Positions 32,277 to 36,784 of a DNA stretch of 36,784 nucleotides are shown in pieces. Each line of letters starts with the position of its first letter. Within the stretch, counting starts at the first letter, position 1. A program made the translations under genes and the position numbers. The notes beneath the pieces were generated by a model. The model was not told where the DNA came from and searched no databases. It worked only from the letters and a program-made list of their open reading frames with translations. The stretch is from an uncultured Opitutia bacterium (lineage in GTDB: Bacteria > Verrucomicrobiota > Verrucomicrobiia > Opitutales > UBA953), in NCBI GenBank assembly GCA_903921665.1, contig CAIXQT010000019.1, positions 1 to 36,784 of the forward strand. The letters are read 5' to 3'.

Positions 32277-33350
32277 TCAGCGAGCCTGCGCACCGGCGCG
32301 GATACGGTCGCGCATGGCTTCGGGGTTCTGGCAGTAGTTGAAGATTTCTTCCTCGGAGACGAGCCCCTGGAAGAAAAGCGCGAGCAGGTCGCTATCGAGG
32401 GTACGCATGCCACGGGCACCGCCCGTCTCGATATCGGTGAGGAGCTGATAGGTCTTGCCGTCGCGGATCTTGGCGGCGACCCCGTCGGTCCGGATCATGA
32501 TCTCGAACGCGGCGACGCGGCGGTCATCGGTGGTATGCAAGAGGCACTGGGAGATGACCGCGGAAAGCGACGTAGACAGCTGGGAACGGATCTGGTCGCG
32601 CGCGCTCGCCGGAAAAGCATCGATGATGCGGTCCACGGTACGGGCGGCGCCGGAGGTGTGCAGCGTCCCGAGGACGAGGTGGCCCGTCTCGGCCGCGGTG
32701 ACGGCGGCTTCGATGGTCTCGAGGTCGCGCATCTCACCGATGAGGATGACGTCCGGGTCTTGGCGGAGCGCGGAACGCACGCCTTCCGCGAAGGACGGCA
32801 GATCGACGCCCACCTCGCGCTGGGTGACCAGGCTGTTCTTGTGGACGTGGGTGTACTCGATCGGATCTTCGATGGTGATGATGTGCCCCTGCTCGTTCTC
32901 GTTGATCCAGTTGATCATCGAGGCGAGGGTGGTCGACTTGCCGGAACCGGTGGGACCGGTCACGAGGACGAGGCCGCGAGCGCGCTTGAGCATGTCCTTG
33001 ATGACCGCAGGCAGGCGCAGCTGCTCCAGCGTATACATCTTCGAAGGCAACAGGCGCAGGACCATGCCGTAGCCGACATGGCTGCGGAAGGCGTTCACGC
33101 GCAGGCGCGTCTTCTGACGGAAGGAGAAAGCGAAATCACAGCCTCCGTCGGCGTCCAGGCGGCCGAGCTGGGCCGGCGGCACGATGCCGAGCACCAAGGC
33201 CTTGGCGTCGTCGACGGTGAGGGGGGCGCCATCGATCGAGACGATCGTGCCGTTGACGCGCAGGCTGGGCGAGCGACCCACGTGGATGTGCAGGTCAGAG
33301 GCGCCATTCTCGATCATGGCCTCCAGCAGCTGGTTCATCTCGTAGGCCAT
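32277..33350 (-). CDS. pilT: Twitching-motility / pilus retraction ATPase PilT
   Basis: The 357-residue retraction ATPase has the PilT start ENGASDLHIHVGRSPSLRVNG, Walker A GPTGSGKSTTLASM, Asp box ITIEDPIEYTHVHK, Walker B ILIGEMRDLETIEA and His box LGTLHTSGAARTVDRI. It lacks the N-terminal MshEN and zinc modules of PilB. The AIRNLIRE motif required for retraction in model PilT reads near GVAAKIRDGKTYQL, a partial match. It sits between two PilB-type genes, 3 bp after the first. Confidence 0.93.
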   Translation of the reverse strand: MAYEMNQLLEAMIENGASDLHIHVGRSPSLRVNGTIVSIDGAPLTVDDAKALVLGIVPPAQLGRLDADGGCDFAFSFRQKTRLRVNAFRSHVGYGMVLRLLPSKMYTLEQLRLPAVIKDMLKRARGLVLVTGPTGSGKSTTLASMINWINENEQGHIITIEDPIEYTHVHKNSLVTQREVGVDLPSFAEGVRSALRQDPDVILIGEMRDLETIEAAVTAAETGHLVLGTLHTSGAARTVDRIIDAFPASARDQIRSQLSTSLSAVISQCLLHTTDDRRVAAFEIMIRTDGVAAKIRDGKTYQLLTDIETGGARGMRTLDSDLLALFFQGLVSEEEIFNYCQNPEAMRDRIRAGAQAR

Positions 33351-33353
33351 GGG

Positions 33354-35078
33354 TCAGATGATGTCGTCCGCGACGGTGGCGCCGAGCACCTCTTCGATGG
33401 TGGTCATGCCGGAAGCCACCTTGCGCTGGCCGTCCTCGCGCATCGTGCGCATGCCGGCCTCGCGCGCCTTGCGGCGGAGGTCGACGAGATTGGCGCCGCC
33501 GTAGATCATCTCTTGGATCTCCTCGGTGATGACGAACATCTCGAAGACGCCGCGGCGGCCCTTGTAGCCGCGGTCGCCGCACTTCGGGCAACCCGCCCCC
33601 TTCATGGGGGTGGCGCTGGCCAGATCCTGCTCGGTCATGCCGATGGAGTACAACTCCTTGGCGGTCGGCTTGTAAGGGGCGGCGCAGGCCTGGCAGTTGC
33701 GGCGCACGAGGCGCTGGGCAAGCGCGCCGCGGAGCGCGGCGGAGACGAGGAAGGGCTTCACGCCGATGTCGACGAGACGGGTGACCGCGCTGACGGAGTC
33801 GTTGGTGTGGAGGGTCGAGAACACCATGTGGCCCGTGAGCGCCGCGTTGATCGCGATCTCAGCGGTCTCGAGATCTCGGATTTCACCGATCATCACGATG
33901 TTCGGGGCCTGACGAAGCATGGCGCGGAGGGCCGCGGCGAACGTCATGCCGACGTCGCGCTTGACCTGCACCTGGTTGATGCCGGCCATCTGGTATTCGA
34001 CCGGATCCTCGACGGTGATGATCTTACGGTCCGGCTTGTTGATGTAGTTCAGCGCGGAATAAAGCGTGGTCGACTTACCGGAGCCGGTCGGCCCCGTGAC
34101 GAGGAAGACGCCATCGGAACCGGAGATGAGTCCTTGGAACTTGGCTTGGTCGTCGGCGAAGAAGCCCAGTTCAGGCAGACCGAGCTTGAGGCCTTCCTTA
34201 TCGAGGATTCGCATGACGATGGACTCGCCGTAGACGGTAGGGAGGACGGAGACGCGCAAATCGATGTCGCGGCCGCCGGTGCGAGCCTGGATACGTCCGT
34301 CCTGCGGGATGCGCTTTTCGGCGAGGGAGACCTCCGCCATGAGCTTGAGGCGCGAAATGATGGAAGGCTGGAGTCGCTTAGGCGGGCCCTTCATCTCCTG
34401 CAGCACGCCGTCGACGCGGAAACGGACGCGGAAACGCTTCTCAAGAGGCTCAAGATGGATGTCCGAAGCCTTGCGACGGATGGCGTCGACGATGAGCGAA
34501 TTGACGTAACGGATGATCGGGGCGTCGTCTTCCTTGACGTCGCCGCCCTGCGGCAACTCGACCGCCAGGCCATCGTCGCCACCCTTGCCCAGGATGTCAT
34601 TGTAAGAAGAACCGCCGCCGATCGGGCCGCCGACGTAGCAACGCGAGATGGCTTCCTTGAGAAGGTCCGGCGGGGCGAGCTTCGGGTTGATGGCGAGTTT
34701 CAGCACGCGCGAGATCGAGTCGATCGTCTCGGTGTCGAGCGGGTCGGAGATGGCGACGAGGAGCTCCACGCCGTCCATCTGCAACGGCAGGATGTTGCGG
34801 GTTTCGGCCTGCTCCCGGCTGATGAGCTTGAGGATGTCCTCAGAAGGCGCGACCTGGGTCACGTCCACGAGTTCCATGTCGAACTCCAGGCTGAGCGCCG
34901 CGGTGATCTTGGACCAAGTCACCTTGCCGGTCTCCACCAGTTTGGCGAGGGTGAGGGTATCGGGATTCTGCCCGTCAGAGACGTTCCCGACGGCGAGACG
35001 GGCCTCGTTCACGTCGGCAGGGGACGTCAGTCCCTTGTCCTGAATGAATTGAATGACGTAGTCGTCGGCGGTCGTCAC
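33354..35078 (-). CDS. pilB: PilB/GspE-type assembly ATPase, copy 1
   Basis: The 574-residue first gene of the pil operon has an N-terminal MshEN-like region (about 1-150), N2 with SDIHLEPLEKRFRVRFRVDG, Walker A GPTGSGKSTTLYSAL, Asp box ITVEDPVEYQMAGI, Walker B VMIGEIRDLETA, His box FSTLHTNDSVSAV and a zinc module CQAC...CPKC. The GTG at 35078 is the only start near the family N-terminus; no Shine-Dalgarno is seen. The 127-bp upstream gap should hold the operon promoter. Confidence 0.93.
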   Translation of the reverse strand: MTTADDYVIQFIQDKGLTSPADVNEARLAVGNVSDGQNPDTLTLAKLVETGKVTWSKITAALSLEFDMELVDVTQVAPSEDILKLISREQAETRNILPLQMDGVELLVAISDPLDTETIDSISRVLKLAINPKLAPPDLLKEAISRCYVGGPIGGGSSYNDILGKGGDDGLAVELPQGGDVKEDDAPIIRYVNSLIVDAIRRKASDIHLEPLEKRFRVRFRVDGVLQEMKGPPKRLQPSIISRLKLMAEVSLAEKRIPQDGRIQARTGGRDIDLRVSVLPTVYGESIVMRILDKEGLKLGLPELGFFADDQAKFQGLISGSDGVFLVTGPTGSGKSTTLYSALNYINKPDRKIITVEDPVEYQMAGINQVQVKRDVGMTFAAALRAMLRQAPNIVMIGEIRDLETAEIAINAALTGHMVFSTLHTNDSVSAVTRLVDIGVKPFLVSAALRGALAQRLVRRNCQACAAPYKPTAKELYSIGMTEQDLASATPMKGAGCPKCGDRGYKGRRGVFEMFVITEEIQEMIYGGANLVDLRRKAREAGMRTMREDGQRKVASGMTTIEEVLGATVADDII

Positions 35079-35205
35079 AGTGGGGAAATCCGGAGCGGAA
35101 GGTGGGGGTAGGAAGGTTGCACCTCAAAGAGGAGAACAACGGGGAAAAATACGCTAAATCCAGCCACCTTGCCCGCAACCGCAAATTAACCCAACATCGG
35201 CGGGT
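35079..35205 (-). promoter_or_regulatory. Probable promoter region of the pil operon
   Basis: The gap between coaE and pilB is AT-richer (GGTTAATTTGCGGTTG, GATTTAGCGTATTTTT on the - strand). No -35/-10 pair with normal spacing is clear. No terminator for coaE is visible, so read-through from ftsH-coaE is possible. Confidence 0.35.
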
Positions 35206-35781
35206 TCAGCGGCCTCTCAGACAAGTGACAAGCCGCTCGACCTGCTCCTGCAGGAAATCGAGCTCTCCATCGTTCCAAAGCACGAATTCCGAGCGCTTAA
35301 CCTTCTCCGACAGAGGAAGTTGTGAATTAATCCTTCGGTTGATATCTTCGGCAGAAAGCCCCCGCCTCAGCAATCGCGCGCGCCGCGTCTCTTCCGAGCA
35401 GCCGACGCAGACGATGGCATCAAAACCATCGGTCAGGTTCTTTTCGAAAAGAAGCGGAATCTCGACCACGTGATGGACGCTCCGATCCGCGACCGCGAGA
35501 AGGCGTAGGCGGGCCACCTCGGGATGGATCAACCCCTCGAGGAAGACACGTTCGGCCTCGTCCTGGAAGACCTTGGTCGCGATCCATTGGCGATCCGGAC
35601 GCCCATCCAGCCCCAAGCAGGCATCCCCCCAGCGGGCACGCAGCTGCGGGACGATGTCAGCGGATTCCAAGACCTGATGGGCGAGCTGATCGGCATCGAC
35701 GATGCGGAAGCCCGACTTCGCAAAGCAGGCGGCGGCGGCAGACTTGCCGCTCCCGATGCCGCCCGTGAGTCCGATGACCAT
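35206..35781 (-). CDS. coaE: Dephospho-CoA kinase
   Basis: The 191-residue kinase catalyses the last step of CoA synthesis. The N-terminal P-loop GLTGGIGSGKSAAAACF, the substrate-binding VDADQLAHQVL, the IHPEVARLR segment and VEIPLLFEKNLTDGFD are typical. The C-terminal RLLRRGLSAEDINRRINSQL is the LID helix. It follows ftsH by 37 bp on the same strand. Confidence 0.96.
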   Translation of the reverse strand: MVIGLTGGIGSGKSAAAACFAKSGFRIVDADQLAHQVLESADIVPQLRARWGDACLGLDGRPDRQWIATKVFQDEAERVFLEGLIHPEVARLRLLAVADRSVHHVVEIPLLFEKNLTDGFDAIVCVGCSEETRRARLLRRGLSAEDINRRINSQLPLSEKVKRSEFVLWNDGELDFLQEQVERLVTCLRGR

Positions 35782-35818
35782 GCCCTACCCTACCGACGCG
35801 CGCCGCCGAGGGCAAACC

Positions 35819-36784
35819 TCAAGCAGGGCTAGGGGAAGACTGCAGGCCGGGTCCGGCATCTGCGGCCGGAGCAACCGCCGGCTGGGCCGACTCGGACGCC
35901 GGCGAGGCCGCCACGACCGAACCCGCGATCGGCGTCTGCATGGAGCCGGTCTTGAGGATTTCCATCACATGGACGCCGTCGAGGGTCTCGTACTGCAGCA
36001 GGGCTTCGGCGATCTTTCGATGCGCGTCGGCGTTGTCGGCGATGAGCTTCTCGGCGCGGACATACTGTTCCTGAACGATGGCCGAGATGGCTTCGTCGAT
36101 ACGCCGAGCGGTGGCGTCGCTGTGGTTCTGCGTGCGCGAGATCTCGCGACCGAGGAAGACGGTGTCGGAATTCTCGCCGAAGGCGATCGGACCGAGGTCG
36201 CTCATGCCCCAATCGCAGACCATCTGACGGGCGAAACGGGTGGCCTGCTTGATGTCGCTCGAGGCGCCGTTGGAGATCTCTCCGGAGATGACCTTCTCGC
36301 CGATGCGACCGGCCATCGCCATGCAGATATAGTCGAGCAGCCGCTTGCGGGAATACCCGAGGATTTCCTTGGTCGGCATGAGCATCGCCATGCCGAGAGC
36401 GCGTCCGCGGGGGATGATGGTGACCTTATGCAGGGGGAGCGCACCGTCGTCGATCAGGGCCTGCACCACGGCGTGGCCGGCTTCGTGATAGGCCGTGTTC
36501 TTGAGGTCGGACTCATCCATGACCTTCTTGCGCTCGCGGCCATAGGCGATCTTGTCGCGAGCTTCCTCAATGTCAGACATCTCGACCTTTTCGCGACTGC
36601 GGCGACCAGCGTGAAGTGCGCCCTCGTTGAGCAGGTTCGCCAGGTCGGCGCCGGACATGCCGGTGGTGATACGCGCGACGCGCTGAAGGTCGACGGAAGG
36701 AGCAAGCTGGAAACGCTTGGCGTGGACGGCCAGGACGGCCTCGCGGCCACGCAAGTCGGGCAGGTCGACGAAGACCTGGCGGTC
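35819..36784 (-). CDS. ftsH: ATP-dependent zinc metalloprotease FtsH, C-terminal part (5' end outside window)
   Basis: The 321 visible residues begin at the end of the AAA+ domain (DRQVFVDLPDLRGREAVLAV) and continue into the lid (ITTGMSGADLANLLNEGAL). The M41 protease domain holds the zinc site HEAGH (36473-36487), IIPRGRALGMAMLMPTKE, and the second site region GASSDIKQATRFARQMVCDW. The C-terminal tail is Pro/Ala/Ser-rich and poorly conserved. The family is a membrane-bound hexamer degrading membrane and regulatory proteins. The frame stays open to the window edge, so the N-terminal membrane and ATPase parts lie beyond it. Confidence 0.96.
   Translation of the reverse strand, partial: DRQVFVDLPDLRGREAVLAVHAKRFQLAPSVDLQRVARITTGMSGADLANLLNEGALHAGRRSREKVEMSDIEEARDKIAYGRERKKVMDESDLKNTAYHEAGHAVVQALIDDGALPLHKVTIIPRGRALGMAMLMPTKEILGYSRKRLLDYICMAMAGRIGEKVISGEISNGASSDIKQATRFARQMVCDWGMSDLGPIAFGENSDTVFLGREISRTQNHSDATARRIDEAISAIVQEQYVRAEKLIADNADAHRKIAEALLQYETLDGVHVMEILKTGSMQTPIAGSVVAASPASESAQPAVAPAADAGPGLQSSPSPA

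Noticed and set aside
32157..35111. A 984-codon + strand open frame antisense to pilT and pilB, and a 472-codon one at 30742-32160
   Set aside because: They are mirror frames of well-supported ATPase genes in GC-rich DNA, with Asp/Arg/Gly/Val-rich composition and no recognisable domain.
35120..35170. Sigma54-like TGGC...GC pair on the - strand upstream of pilB
   Set aside because: The spacing between GG and GC is one base short of the required distance, and flanking bases do not match.
1..36784. Insertion sequences, prophage, CRISPR array, integrase or attachment sites
   Set aside because: No transposase, integrase, repeat-spacer pattern or tRNA-linked duplication was seen; gene content is core metabolism, repair and envelope functions.

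Overview
The window is a GC-rich, densely coded bacterial chromosome segment of ordinary core genome character. I infer Verrucomicrobiota, probably an Opitutae-like lineage. The reasons are high GC, sparse Shine-Dalgarno sequences, a TPR/ExbB/ExbD/ExbD cassette, a PilB-PilT-PilB-PilC operon, and a family of poorly characterised VWA-like proteins. No marker gene confirms the phylum. I see no mobile element, CRISPR array, phage gene or rRNA.

Left part, + strand (1-7.9 kb): the 3' end of a GreA-type transcript cleavage factor with its terminator, an ArsR-HTH/methyltransferase fusion, then a five-gene cassette. The cassette holds a 1111-aa exported TPR protein, a second exported repeat protein, an ExbB/TolQ channel and two ExbD/TolR proteins. 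It ends at a strong hairpin terminator. No TonB or TolA gene sits with it.

Middle (7.9-18.1 kb): threonine synthase and homoserine kinase (thrB-thrC, - strand) diverge from a tight + strand operon of glutamine-dependent NAD synthetase, a GlcD-like FAD oxidase, a HAD phosphatase and UvrB, with gaps of 9, 2 and 1 bp. uvrB abuts the convergent mutL stop to stop. The MutL C-terminal endonuclease motifs are degenerate.

18.2-24.8 kb: a DUF255/YyaL thioredoxin-fold protein and a membrane-anchored TPR protein (+) face a coupled - strand trio: hotdog thioesterase, membrane glycosyltransferase-like protein and a divergent ApbE-like protein.

24.8-28.8 kb (- strand): three paralogous proteins with a VWA-like DxSxS domain. 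Two have a TonB-like N-terminal anchor with an SxxxH transmembrane motif, a shared short linker motif and a glycine-rich linker. The middle one is instead secreted. The 653-aa member carries three copies of an inserted module. This is the most likely undescribed system in the window. My hypothesis is that these are TonB-like, ExbBD-energised envelope proteins with VWA heads.

Right part: an initiator tRNA with unusual features and a 148-nt trailer ending in a 12-bp terminator stem, then on the - strand ftsH (partial at the right edge), coaE, and pilB-pilT-pilB2-pilC for type IV pilus or type II secretion assembly, closed by another terminator.
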